Shown: positions 1-6,429, counted from the first letter of the stretch. The stretch: DNA of 6,518 bases from FEN-1297 sp046706945 (GCA_046706945.1 JBJKOY010000070.1:1-6518); one strand, 5' to 3'. Program-made: numbers and translations. Notes: generated by a model not told the origin, from the sequence alone.

Positions 1-758
1 AAAAGGAAGCGGTAATTGTCGACACCTGGTGGCAGACCGAAACAGGAGGGTTTTTATGCTCTACGACTCCGGCAATACATAATATGAAACCCGGAAGCGC
101 AGGACCCGGAGTACCGGGAATTTATCCGATAATATTCGACGATGAGGGGAAAGAATTGCCCGCAGGGTGCGGAAAAGCCGGCAACATATGTATTCAGAAT
201 CCCTGGCCCGGCAGAATGTTAACCGTATGGGGAGATGACGATAGATTCGTAAGGCAGTATTATCAGCGTTATAATAAAGATCCGAAAAGCAAGGACTGGC
301 GCGATTGGCCTTATTTTGCGGGCGACGGAGCGGTTGAAGCGCCTGACGGATATTTCCGTATTCTTGGAAGGATAGACGATGTTATTAATGTTGCCGGTCA
401 CCGTTTGGGAACCAAGGAATTGGAATCAGCGGCATTAATGGTCCCGGAAGAGGGTGAGGCTGCCGTTGTTCCCGTTGCGGATCCAATAAAAGGAAAAATT
501 CCACACATTTTTATTTCATTAAAGCCAGGTGTTGAAGCAAACGGTCAGCTTGAAAAAAAGGTAACCGAAACACTGGCAAGGGAGATAGGCCCGATTGCAA
601 AACCGGGAAAGGTATGGATTGTTCCGGATATGCCTAAAACGCGTTCCGGAAAGATAATGAGGAGGGTACTTTCTGCTATTGCAAACAAACAGGATGTAGG
701 GGATATTACCACGCTTGCAAACCCGCAGGTTGTGGAAGAAATAGCCAAGATGTCGTAA
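1..758 (+). CDS. acs: Acetyl-CoA synthetase (AMP-forming), C-terminal part, 5' end outside window
   Basis: The reading frame is open from the first full codon at position 3, so about 251 C-terminal residues of a normally ~650-residue enzyme are present. The family is cytoplasmic and makes acetyl-CoA from acetate, ATP and CoA through acetyl-AMP. Visible motifs, numbered within the fragment: DTWWQTETGG at 7-16 (ATP-binding A5 core; the Trp pair closes the small acyl pocket), GDGA at 107-110, GRIDDVIN at 122-129 (hinge between the two domains), GHRLGTKE at 132-139, and PKTRSGKIMRR at 211-221. Lys217 (codon 651-653) is the catalytic lysine, which in homologues is switched off by acetylation. DTWW followed by TGG favours an acetyl- over a propionyl-CoA synthetase, where DHWWQTETGWP is usual. 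The stretch before GDGA is longer than in the enterobacterial enzyme and carries DWRDWPYF. The internal ATG at 84 is not the start, because coding and the signature motif extend upstream of it. A terminator follows directly. Confidence 0.96.
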   Translation, partial: KEAVIVDTWWQTETGGFLCSTTPAIHNMKPGSAGPGVPGIYPIIFDDEGKELPAGCGKAGNICIQNPWPGRMLTVWGDDDRFVRQYYQRYNKDPKSKDWRDWPYFAGDGAVEAPDGYFRILGRIDDVINVAGHRLGTKELESAALMVPEEGEAAVVPVADPIKGKIPHIFISLKPGVEANGQLEKKVTETLAREIGPIAKPGKVWIVPDMPKTRSGKIMRRVLSAIANKQDVGDITTLANPQVVEEIAKMS

Positions 759-772
759 ATCTTTTCTCTAAC

Positions 773-806
773 GGAGGCGAAGGGCAAAACCCCCGCCTCC
801 TTTTTT
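773..806 (+). terminator. Intrinsic terminator of the acetyl-CoA synthetase gene
   Basis: GGAGGCG at 773-779 pairs perfectly with CGCCTCC at 794-800. A further GGG (782-784) can pair with CCC (791-793) inside, leaving a small CAAAAC loop. Six T residues (801-806) follow the stem directly. It begins 15 nt after the stop codon, the classic position and form of a rho-independent terminator. Confidence 0.9.
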
Positions 807-911
807 AATCTTTATTAAATTTAGTTGAACAGCCGGGGCCGCCAAACAAGCAAAGAACAATCTTTACAAAAAGAAGAAGATAAAAAATAAGAGAAATTAA
901 AAGACGGTAAA

Positions 912-950
912 CTTTGCGTCCCTTTGCGAGCTTAGCGGTTTTCCTCTTCG
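912..950. repeat. Short phased CTTTGCG tandem repeat
   Basis: CTTTGCG occurs at 912-918 and 922-928, then CTTAGCG at 931-937, with a more degenerate CCTCTTCG at 943-950. The period is 9-12 bases, close to one helix turn. On the other strand it reads as a CGCTAAG / CGCAAAG / CGCAAAG series. I recall similar CGCAAAG-rich dispersed intergenic repeats in many environmental genomes, but I cannot confirm a match here. It lies just upstream of the proposed receptor promoter. Confidence 0.55.
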
Positions 951-965
951 TTCAGATTATTTATA

Positions 966-995
966 TTTACACTTTTTTTTATTGGTAAGTATATT
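966..995 (+). promoter_or_regulatory. Candidate sigma70-like promoter for the TonB receptor gene
   Basis: TTTACA at 966-971 (5 of 6 to TTGACA) and TATATT at 990-995 (5 of 6 to TATAAT) are separated by 18 bases. Transcription would begin near 1002, giving a leader of about 95 nt. A Bacteroidetes-type TAnnTTTG -7 element was not found in this stretch. The region is AT-rich, so chance matches are possible. Confidence 0.45.
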
Positions 996-1027
996 ATTTT
1001 TAAAAGGTTCCTTTCAATTTATTAACC

Positions 1028-1066
1028 AATGCCGGAGCGTTATCGACCCTAACTTTCTACGGTATT
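1028..1066 (+). other. Possible stem-loop in the receptor mRNA leader
   Basis: AATGCCG (1028-1034) can pair with CGGTATT (1060-1066) as 7 base pairs including one G-U, around a 25-nt loop. The sequence TCAAATTTTT follows. It lies about 30 nt before the start codon, so an attenuator or translation-control element is conceivable. The long loop and modest stem keep confidence low. Confidence 0.2.
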
Positions 1067-1097
1067 TCAAATTTTTCCGAAAGTATTTAGGGAAGAA

Positions 1098-3455
1098 ATG
1101 CGTAAAACAATATTACTGGTTTTATTTTGCGGCATCATTTCCTTCGCCCAGAGCAACAGGGGTAAAATTACCGGAAGCATTATCAACAAATCAACGGGCG
1201 AGAGACTCACAAATGCAAATATCAGCGTAACTCCGGGAAATTACGGAACGGTTTCCGACAGCATCGGAAACTTTATCATACGCCTGCCAATAGGCACCTA
1301 CCAGGTAAAAATCAGCTATATAGGCTACGAACAGGAAAGCATATCAGTATTACTTACCAAGGATAAACTTGATGAGAATTTAATAGTAAAATTAACACCT
1401 ACGGTAATCGGACAGAAGGAGGTCTATATAACCGGGAAAAAGGAAATTTTTTCGCCGGCAACCCAAAAGCTCGATAAGATAGATATTATTAGAATGCCGA
1501 CAATCTATTCAGACGTTCTGCGAAGCATAAAAATTTTGGCAGGCGTTACATCCGATAACGAACTTACCAGCGGGTACAACGTACGCGGAGGGAATTATAC
1601 GGAAAATCTAATGTACTTGGACGGATTTGAAATTTACAGGCCGTTTCTAATCACCGAAGGAATAGAAGAAAACCAATCCATCGTAAACGGAGATCTTGTC
1701 CAGGATTTAAATTTCAACGGGGGGACTTTTTCCGCCCGGCTCGGAGATAAGATGTCCTCCGCCCTGGAACTTACCTATAAAGATAATTTCGATTCAACAC
1801 TAAGCGGAACGGCGAGGGCGGGAATCTTAAATTCCGGTCTAGCGCTCTTTAAAAGATTCGGAAAACTTAATCTGGCAGGCGCGGTACGGTACTCTTATCC
1901 GGGACTTTTTTCGTCTTCGTTTCAGACAACGGGCAATTACCAGCCTTCGTATTTTGATTTGCAATTGATTGCGAACTATGATTTTTCGCCACGATCGAAT
2001 TTGCAGCTGCTTCTCATAGGCGCCAAAAATAAATTCCATTTAACTCCCCAAGACTGGAACGGCAATTTTCAGGTCGCCCGTTTTGACGTGAAGCAGGTAA
2101 CTTTGAAATATTCCGGCTTGCATAGCTATTCATTCAATACCGCGCTAGCCGGACTGAAATACAACACAGAGCTTTCGGAAAAGGCGCATATCTCGGTTCT
2201 CGGATCACTTTATTCGACCGAAGAAAAGAACTACGAGGATCTCAACAGCAACATATTTTATTCGAACAATGCCTATAATTATCAGGAGAACCAGGTATAT
2301 CTGAAAACCAATTACAGGTTTGCCCGGGACGGGTTTAACATGAATGCATTTAAATTAAAAACCGAATTCAATTATAATACCGGAATTCACTTTTTTGAAA
2401 CTGGAATTGAGGCAAATTATTATGAATTCGATCATACCGTAAACGATTCAATGAACGAGTTCGGTGTAGATTCCGTTCTTGATATGCCCTATCATACGAT
2501 AATGCAACAAAACGTAGGGTTTCCCGCTTTCAGCGGTTATGTCCAGGACAGGATTAATTTCAGCAATAAGTTCCAAACGGAGGCTGGAGTAAGAATATTA
2601 AGATATGATTTTAGCGGCGAGACCCTGGTCAGTCCCAGATTAAGCGTCAATTATTTTTATTCACCCAGGAGTACAATTAATCTCAGTTCCGGATTCTATT
2701 ATCAGCCTCCTTTTTATCACGAAGTAAGCAATAAGGAAATCGTAAATTCAAAGACGAGCCTCAAATCCCAGAGAGCAATAAACTTTATGCTGACCTGGAA
2801 AACGCGCACGGAAAGCGGCGCGGACTATACGGTGGATGTTTATTATAAAAATCTTAATAACCTAATTCCTTATTACATCGATCAGTTAAACCTGGTCTAC
2901 GGCAGCGAAAACAATTACGAGGGCTACGCAAGAGGAATCGACTTTCAGTACGAAGGAGATCTTGTCCCGGGGATTAAATCGTGGATCGGATACAGCTATC
3001 TAGATACCGGCGAACGTCCTAGAGGAAGCAGCGGTCCTTATACCAGGCGCCTGCTAGATCAAACTCATACTCTTAAAATATTTTTGCAGGACAGGGCAAA
3101 AAAACACACCAATTTCCAGGCGCACGTAAGGTTATTATTCGGCTCCGGGTTCCTTTATCACCCGAGAGTTTCCGTCAGAGACCCCTTGACGAATAAATAT
3201 TATATCCAGATCGACAGCTCGGCAAGTTGGACAATCCCCTTTTATTTCCGGACGGATATGGGCATAACATATAAAATCAATTTAGGACAAAAAACTAACC
3301 TCGTACTTATCGGCGAAGTGTACAATATCTTCAATAAAAATAATATAGCGTCATATAACTGGTATCACGTATTCCCCGGCACCAGTCAGCCGGTCGGCGT
3401 TCCTGTCGTATTTTCAAGCAGGTTTTTCAGCGTTGAAGCGGAGATGAATTTTTAA
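1098..3455 (+). CDS. TonB-dependent outer-membrane receptor with carboxypeptidase-regulatory-like N-terminal domain
   Basis: A 785-residue outer-membrane channel of the TonB-dependent type, which imports a ligand using energy from TonB-ExbBD. Residues 1-18 form a signal peptide (K3, a hydrophobic core, cleavage near FAQ). Residues about 22-99 are a carboxypeptidase-regulatory-like beta domain (TNANISV, SIGNFIIRLPIGTYQVKISYIGYE). EVYIT at 108-112 resembles a TonB box. The plug spans about 118-229 and contains YNVRGGNYTEN (160-170), YLDGFEIYRPF (173-183) and GGTFSARLGDKMSS (208-221), typical of a Bacteroidota-group receptor family of similar length. The rest is beta-barrel, with NIFNKNN near the end and a terminal Phe, the usual BAM recognition signal. 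The ATG is preceded by AGGGAAG (1089-1095), a close and modest ribosome site, but it places the signal peptide correctly. No SusD-like gene is adjacent, so this is not a SusCD glycan system. The ligand cannot be read from the sequence. Confidence 0.93.
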   Translation: MRKTILLVLFCGIISFAQSNRGKITGSIINKSTGERLTNANISVTPGNYGTVSDSIGNFIIRLPIGTYQVKISYIGYEQESISVLLTKDKLDENLIVKLTPTVIGQKEVYITGKKEIFSPATQKLDKIDIIRMPTIYSDVLRSIKILAGVTSDNELTSGYNVRGGNYTENLMYLDGFEIYRPFLITEGIEENQSIVNGDLVQDLNFNGGTFSARLGDKMSSALELTYKDNFDSTLSGTARAGILNSGLALFKRFGKLNLAGAVRYSYPGLFSSSFQTTGNYQPSYFDLQLIANYDFSPRSNLQLLLIGAKNKFHLTPQDWNGNFQVARFDVKQVTLKYSGLHSYSFNTALAGLKYNTELSEKAHISVLGSLYSTEEKNYEDLNSNIFYSNNAYNYQENQVYLKTNYRFARDGFNMNAFKLKTEFNYNTGIHFFETGIEANYYEFDHTVNDSMNEFGVDSVLDMPYHTIMQQNVGFPAFSGYVQDRINFSNKFQTEAGVRILRYDFSGETLVSPRLSVNYFYSPRSTINLSSGFYYQPPFYHEVSNKEIVNSKTSLKSQRAINFMLTWKTRTESGADYTVDVYYKNLNNLIPYYIDQLNLVYGSENNYEGYARGIDFQYEGDLVPGIKSWIGYSYLDTGERPRGSSGPYTRRLLDQTHTLKIFLQDRAKKHTNFQAHVRLLFGSGFLYHPRVSVRDPLTNKYYIQIDSSASWTIPFYFRTDMGITYKINLGQKTNLVLIGEVYNIFNKNNIASYNWYHVFPGTSQPVGVPVVFSSRFFSVEAEMNF

Positions 3456-3479
3456 ACTTATTTTTGCCGTTTAAGTTTA
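3453..3479. terminator. AT-rich inverted repeat between convergent genes, possible weak bidirectional terminator
   Basis: TAAACTTA (3453-3460, overlapping the receptor stop codon) is repeated in inverse as TAAGTTTA (3472-3479) around an 11-base spacer containing TTTTTGCCG. It fills most of the 30-bp gap between the two converging genes, where a terminator is expected. The stem has one G-C pair and no clean T run follows it on either strand, so function is doubtful. Confidence 0.25.
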
Positions 3480-3485
3480 CGTAAA

Positions 3486-4058
3486 TTATAATCTTTTCAT
3501 TTCTTTTTGACGGTATTTTTTCAGCAGTCCAGTTAACTCAGAATGACTGAGACCGCCGGGGTACCGGCAGTATATTTTAAGATTATCCATATCTCCCGGA
3601 AGAGATTCAAGGCTCCATCCGGGTGTATCCTCGGCGGATACAGCAAAAATCAAGGCCGTTACAATAACAGGAATAGCAGAGACCAATCCGACAGCTAAAG
3701 CGGCGCCGCTTTTGCCATACTCCCCGGCCGCAATAGTTATTAAAACAGCCGGGACACCTTGAAAAATTAGTACGGGAGCCAGCCAGCCTTCGCCGCTGTA
3801 TCCCCTCACTTTGATAGCTTGGATATCGCTTCTGGGAGAATATAACAGCTCCGAAGTTGCATCCGCTTTGCCTTGCTGTAAGCCGAAAACTACGGATGAA
3901 TCCGATATTAAAATTAATTCGCAAGTAAATTCGCTCCCGTTTATCAACTTGACATCGGCTTTATCGCCGTAAAGAGAGACGTTAAACCTCCCGGATGAAC
4001 AACCATTTATAATCATAATCAAGATGATATACGGAATAGTTAAAAATAACTTTTTCAT
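3486..4058 (-). CDS. Predicted lipoprotein with beta domain and two hydrophobic helices, function unknown
   Basis: A 190-residue protein that I cannot assign to a named family. Residues 1-19 are a lipoprotein signal with the box I-N-G-C; Cys20 would be lipidated (Asn at -2 is unusual but tolerable). Residues about 26-85 look like a small beta domain: VKLINGSEF (36-44), ELILISDSSVVF (47-58) and SDIQAIKV (77-84). This NG...E-L...DSS pattern is seen in envelope proteins of this phylum-level group. Two hydrophobic segments follow, at about 93-111 and 118-141. The tail has LKIYCRYPGGL (160-170), which resembles a LKxYARYPQGL motif I recall from Bacteroidota-group secreted proteins. Its ATG overlaps the stop of the upstream gene (ATGA, 4 nt) and has a near-perfect AAGGAGG site, so the two are probably translationally coupled and may act together. 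It is the last gene of the leftward set. Confidence 0.75.
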   Translation of the reverse strand: MKKLFLTIPYIILIMIINGCSSGRFNVSLYGDKADVKLINGSEFTCELILISDSSVVFGLQQGKADATSELLYSPRSDIQAIKVRGYSGEGWLAPVLIFQGVPAVLITIAAGEYGKSGAALAVGLVSAIPVIVTALIFAVSAEDTPGWSLESLPGDMDNLKIYCRYPGGLSHSELTGLLKKYRQKEMKRL

Positions 4059-5641
4059 TTCGCCTCCTTAAGGGAGAACCTGCTGTGAAAAAATTCTTTT
4101 TCAAGTAATTCGCTGTTATTGATCCAGCTTTCCGCCATATGAACAAGCGTACCGTTTATATCGTAAAGGTTAAACGTATAAGAATAATTTTTATTATTTA
4201 TCCAGCTTCCTCTTATCCATTCGTTGTAATAACCTTTTGAATAAATTAGTACGGTTTTGACCAAATTTTTCCCGGCGGGTATTTTATAAGTAAAATAATA
4301 ACAATCTCCGGGGTCCGTCTTCAAATAATTCCGATCGTCTTTTTTTATATAGCTGAGCACCGAGTCGGTTTGGTTCCTGCCGTTACCTATAATCTCGGCC
4401 GGATATACCGTTTCGGTATTTACATAATTTCCGGCTGGGGTTGTCGTATCGAAAGTTATATAATCAATCATAAAATTATCGGGAATAAATTCGAGCCGAA
4501 TGAGAGTATTCCCGGCTCCCGACGAGGGAATTTCCGCCGCGATATACTTCCAATTAAGAGGACCGGCATCTTTAAATTTTCCCAAATACTTCCAGCTTCC
4601 GTTTTCAAATAATTTAATTCTTATACCCGAAAAAGCATCGTAAACCATCTTAAATTGTGAAGCATAGACGGGATCTTCGTTCATCCTATGGGTCCAAGAA
4701 AGACCTGCCGCGCCTTGCGAGCCTAAAACAACGTCGTACAAAAGAGTTGTACTTAATAACGTGTTTCTATATTTAAGAAGCATCTTCGTAAATGATCTTC
4801 CCGAACTCGGAACTTTTATATCTATCCAATCATATACCGGACCATTTTTTAATTCGGAGATTTTACTGACCCCGGTTCTGTAATATTTATTATCGTCTTT
4901 TGACAAAAGCTGAGTTATATTTTCCCCGTCCTTTGTTACCGCGCCGATCGGTGCTGAATGCGATGAAAATAATAAAAGACTATCGCTAATCCCGGGGTAC
5001 AATTCCGTACCGCTGGGATGCATTGCAACTGCAACTTCAAATTTATTAATGTAATGGGTTTCAAGAGCTTCATTAGTTATTTTTAACTCCAAAGAATCGT
5101 TGTCCACGTTCTGTTTTAATAAATCAATATCATTACTCTCCAATTGTTTTGAGATACATTCCGAAAATAATTCCGCCTCAAGTCTGTAATCTTTACCGTC
5201 ATTTATATACACCGTAGGACAGGATCCGAAACAGCATTTTGGACACGATATGCAATAAATCCCTATGACTAGGAGAGGCGCGGCGGTAACAGTAAACAGG
5301 CATGAACCGAAGAATCTGCTGCTTTTGTGTGTTTCCTCGTATGTGGTCATCGCGGTAATGCTGTCAACAGGAAATCTGATATTTTTATGTTTCGATTCCG
5401 ATAAATCATAATTGCCGATTGTCCCCTCTCCCTTTATATATCCGCTGTCGATTTCGAAACCGTCGGGGAAAAGGAAAATGCGGTTACCGGTCGTAAATAT
5501 TTTTGCCGGTAAATTTTTAAATAAACCAGTACCTACCGTATCGGGATTTATTTTAACGGCACGGTAAGTAGGAAAACATGTGTTTAATGAGGCTAATAAA
5601 ATTAAAGCAAAAAGACAAAACATTAAATATTTTATTTTCAT
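4055..5641 (-). CDS. Exported Cys-rich protein with repeated beta modules, probable lipoprotein, function unknown
   Basis: A 528-residue envelope protein. Residues 1-21 are an export signal ending in L-N-T-C; Cys22 may be lipidated, though Thr at -1 is atypical. Residues about 45-100 form a beta domain ending in IRFPVDSITAM (88-98), alignable with the 133-residue neighbour. A hydrophobic stretch (about 110-129) runs into a Cys cluster (C130, C133, C136, C137, C141) and then CPTVYINDGKDYRLEAE (141-157). That region, followed by LELKITNEALETHYINK (184-200), fits a Bacteroidota-group family I recall, in which a CPxVYxxDGxxYxLxAE segment is followed by a TNExxETxYI segment. I know no function for it. 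Three similar motifs, VPSSG (277-281), IPSSG (371-375) and IPAG (454-457), each followed by a hydrophobic strand, suggest repeated beta-sandwich modules. GYYNEWIRGSW (470-480) and KEFFHSRF (515-522) look like conserved C-terminal landmarks. GAGGAGA lies 7 nt before the ATG. The stop overlaps the next gene. Confidence 0.75.
   Translation of the reverse strand: MKIKYLMFCLFALILLASLNTCFPTYRAVKINPDTVGTGLFKNLPAKIFTTGNRIFLFPDGFEIDSGYIKGEGTIGNYDLSESKHKNIRFPVDSITAMTTYEETHKSSRFFGSCLFTVTAAPLLVIGIYCISCPKCCFGSCPTVYINDGKDYRLEAELFSECISKQLESNDIDLLKQNVDNDSLELKITNEALETHYINKFEVAVAMHPSGTELYPGISDSLLLFSSHSAPIGAVTKDGENITQLLSKDDNKYYRTGVSKISELKNGPVYDWIDIKVPSSGRSFTKMLLKYRNTLLSTTLLYDVVLGSQGAAGLSWTHRMNEDPVYASQFKMVYDAFSGIRIKLFENGSWKYLGKFKDAGPLNWKYIAAEIPSSGAGNTLIRLEFIPDNFMIDYITFDTTTPAGNYVNTETVYPAEIIGNGRNQTDSVLSYIKKDDRNYLKTDPGDCYYFTYKIPAGKNLVKTVLIYSKGYYNEWIRGSWINNKNYSYTFNLYDINGTLVHMAESWINNSELLEKEFFHSRFSLKEAK
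4063..4069 (-). promoter_or_regulatory. Strong ribosome binding site inside the end of the preceding gene
   Basis: On the minus strand AAGGAGG is followed by CGAA and the ATG at 4058. It lies in the last codons of the 528-residue gene, encoding its KEAK tail. The strength of the site together with the ATGA overlap fixes the start of the 190-residue lipoprotein. Confidence 0.8.
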
Positions 5642-5702
5642 CCCCGTTTCTCCTCATGAAATATGTTTTAAGCATTTCACCGAACAAATATTTAATTTAG
5701 AA

Positions 5703-5732
5703 TTTATATCGGAATTAATTATTCAATATGAA
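5703..5732 (-). promoter_or_regulatory. Weak candidate internal promoter in the 121-nt gap
   Basis: On the minus strand TTCATA (5732-5727, 4 of 6) and TATAAA (5708-5703, 5 of 6) are 18 bases apart. The upstream hexamer lies within ATTCATATTGAAT, an interrupted palindrome with 5-bp arms (5721-5733) that could be an operator. This is the only long gap in the leftward gene set and would give a leader of about 55 nt. The region is very AT-rich, so this may be chance. Confidence 0.22.
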
Positions 5733-5762
5733 TCTGCTTTTGGGTTCACGAATTTCAATGTA

Positions 5763-6164
5763 TCAATTAAAAACTCCGATTTGAAAATAAAATTTAGGCT
5801 TTAATATAATCAACAAAATTGATACAGTTGTCAAAATTATTACACCAAAACTTAAAGCCGCGGTAGCAGGAGCATTAAAATTTTCGGTATTAAAAATTGC
5901 AATATCCTTCAGAGGGATACTGCCGGAAAAGGGATCTTTTTCACTTCCGTTATATCTTGCGCCTGTTCCGGAAAGCGTATCCGCATTTATTACATATTGA
6001 TGTTCATCGAATCCGTATTTCTGGGCCTTGCAAGTAATGACTTCGACTTTTTTACGTTTGTTATCTTTTAAGAATTCGTCTTTCGAAACAGTCTCAATAC
6101 TATAGCAGCCGGTAAAATAGATAAATAAAACCGGCAGTAATACGCATACTATGATCTTCTTCAT
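5763..6164 (-). CDS. Small predicted lipoprotein with one membrane segment, related to the N-terminus of the 528-residue neighbour
   Basis: A 133-residue protein of no known function. Residues 1-19 are a lipoprotein signal with the good box F-T-G-C; Cys20 is the predicted lipid anchor. VSKDEFLKD (26-34) is followed by a beta-rich domain (about 39-92), with NADTLSGTGARY at 60-71 and SIPLKDIAIF at 82-91. A hydrophobic segment (about 99-120) and a short tail, LKPKFYFQIGVFN, come next. The order TLSGTG, gap, IPLKDI, hydrophobic segment matches YIKGEGTI, gap, FPVDSI, hydrophobic segment in the next gene, so the two probably share ancestry. This protein stops where the other continues into its Cys cluster and long beta region. 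GAAGGA stands 5 nt before the ATG, within the purine run AGGGAGAAGG (6171-6180). It begins 28 nt after the truncated barrel-like gene, so the two are probably co-transcribed. Confidence 0.7.
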   Translation of the reverse strand: MKKIIVCVLLPVLFIYFTGCYSIETVSKDEFLKDNKRKKVEVITCKAQKYGFDEHQYVINADTLSGTGARYNGSEKDPFSGSIPLKDIAIFNTENFNAPATAALSFGVIILTTVSILLIILKPKFYFQIGVFN

Positions 6165-6192
6165 TTGAATCCTTCTCCCTCATCAACTATAA

Positions 6193-6429
6193 TTATTTTA
6201 TATTAATATTATCCGTAAAATAATATGCAGGAGAAAATGAGATATCTAAATTTGTTAAAGTTTCGAAATAGAAGCTCGACAAATTCAAAATATTAAGCAT
6301 GCTTTCGGCGGACAATGAGCCTGCCGCGCCGTTGACCGACAATTCAACATCCTCTTTTTTAAAATGTGCTTCGCTGACAGAAATAATCATTAGGGAAAAA
6401 ACCATAGATAAGATCAAATACTTGTCCAT
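6193..6429 (-). CDS. Exported protein resembling only the first strands of an outer-membrane beta-barrel; likely truncated, possible pseudogene
   Basis: Starting at the ATG at 6429 gives 78 residues. Residues 1-21 are a standard signal peptide, with cleavage likely after S-E-A. The remainder begins FKKEDVELSVNGAAGSLSAE and ends FSPAYYFTDNINIK. This is the opening of OMP_b-brl-like barrels: an alternating strand with Gly-Ser turns, then a GYFxTDNxxIG-type second strand. Such proteins usually run to 150-250 residues. Here a TAA follows at once and the next gene starts 28 nt later, so the other strands are absent rather than frameshifted. The gene retains a good ribosome site and a candidate promoter, so it may still be expressed. 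It could be a decayed first gene of the operon, or a real small periplasmic protein. Confidence 0.55.
   Translation of the reverse strand: MDKYLILSMVFSLMIISVSEAHFKKEDVELSVNGAAGSLSAESMLNILNLSSFYFETLTNLDISFSPAYYFTDNINIK

Larger units (their letters stand above)
759..1097. other. Gene-free stretch between acetyl-CoA synthetase and the TonB receptor
   Basis: About 340 bases with no credible gene. From left to right it contains the terminator (773-806), an A-rich spacer rich in AAGAAGAAG-like runs (about 855-905), a phased CTTTGCG repeat (912-937), a sigma70-like promoter (966-995), and a leader of about 95 nt with a possible hairpin (1028-1066). A frame on the + strand that starts near 982 and runs into the receptor gene has no ribosome site and no recognisable protein features. 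Confidence 0.7.

Noticed and set aside
219..401. Minus-strand frames inside the acetyl-CoA synthetase gene
   Set aside because: They are antisense to an enzyme with intact diagnostic motifs.
912..937. Possible CRISPR-like repeat
   Set aside because: The units are only 7 bases with 2-3 base gaps. There are no spacers and no cas genes.
982..1230. An 82-codon open frame on the + strand overlapping the receptor start
   Set aside because: It has no ATG or ribosome site at its start and an unremarkable protein, and it overlaps the signal-peptide region of a certain gene in another frame.
3476..3485. Perfect 10-bp palindrome TTTACGTAAA between the convergent genes
   Set aside because: It is short and lies downstream of both genes, where an operator would have no obvious target. 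Probably chance in AT-rich DNA.
3607..3924. A 105-codon frame on the - strand inside the 190-residue gene
   Set aside because: It is a shadow frame: Arg- and Cys-rich, without signal or domain. The overlapping frame has a lipoprotein signal and a strong ribosome site.
4370..4612. An 80-codon + strand frame inside the 528-residue gene
   Set aside because: It is antisense to the best-supported repeated modules, with no start context.
5580..5804. A 74-codon open frame on the + strand across the 121-nt gap
   Set aside because: It overlaps the ends of two well-supported minus-strand genes, is AT-rich, and shows no ribosome site or protein features.
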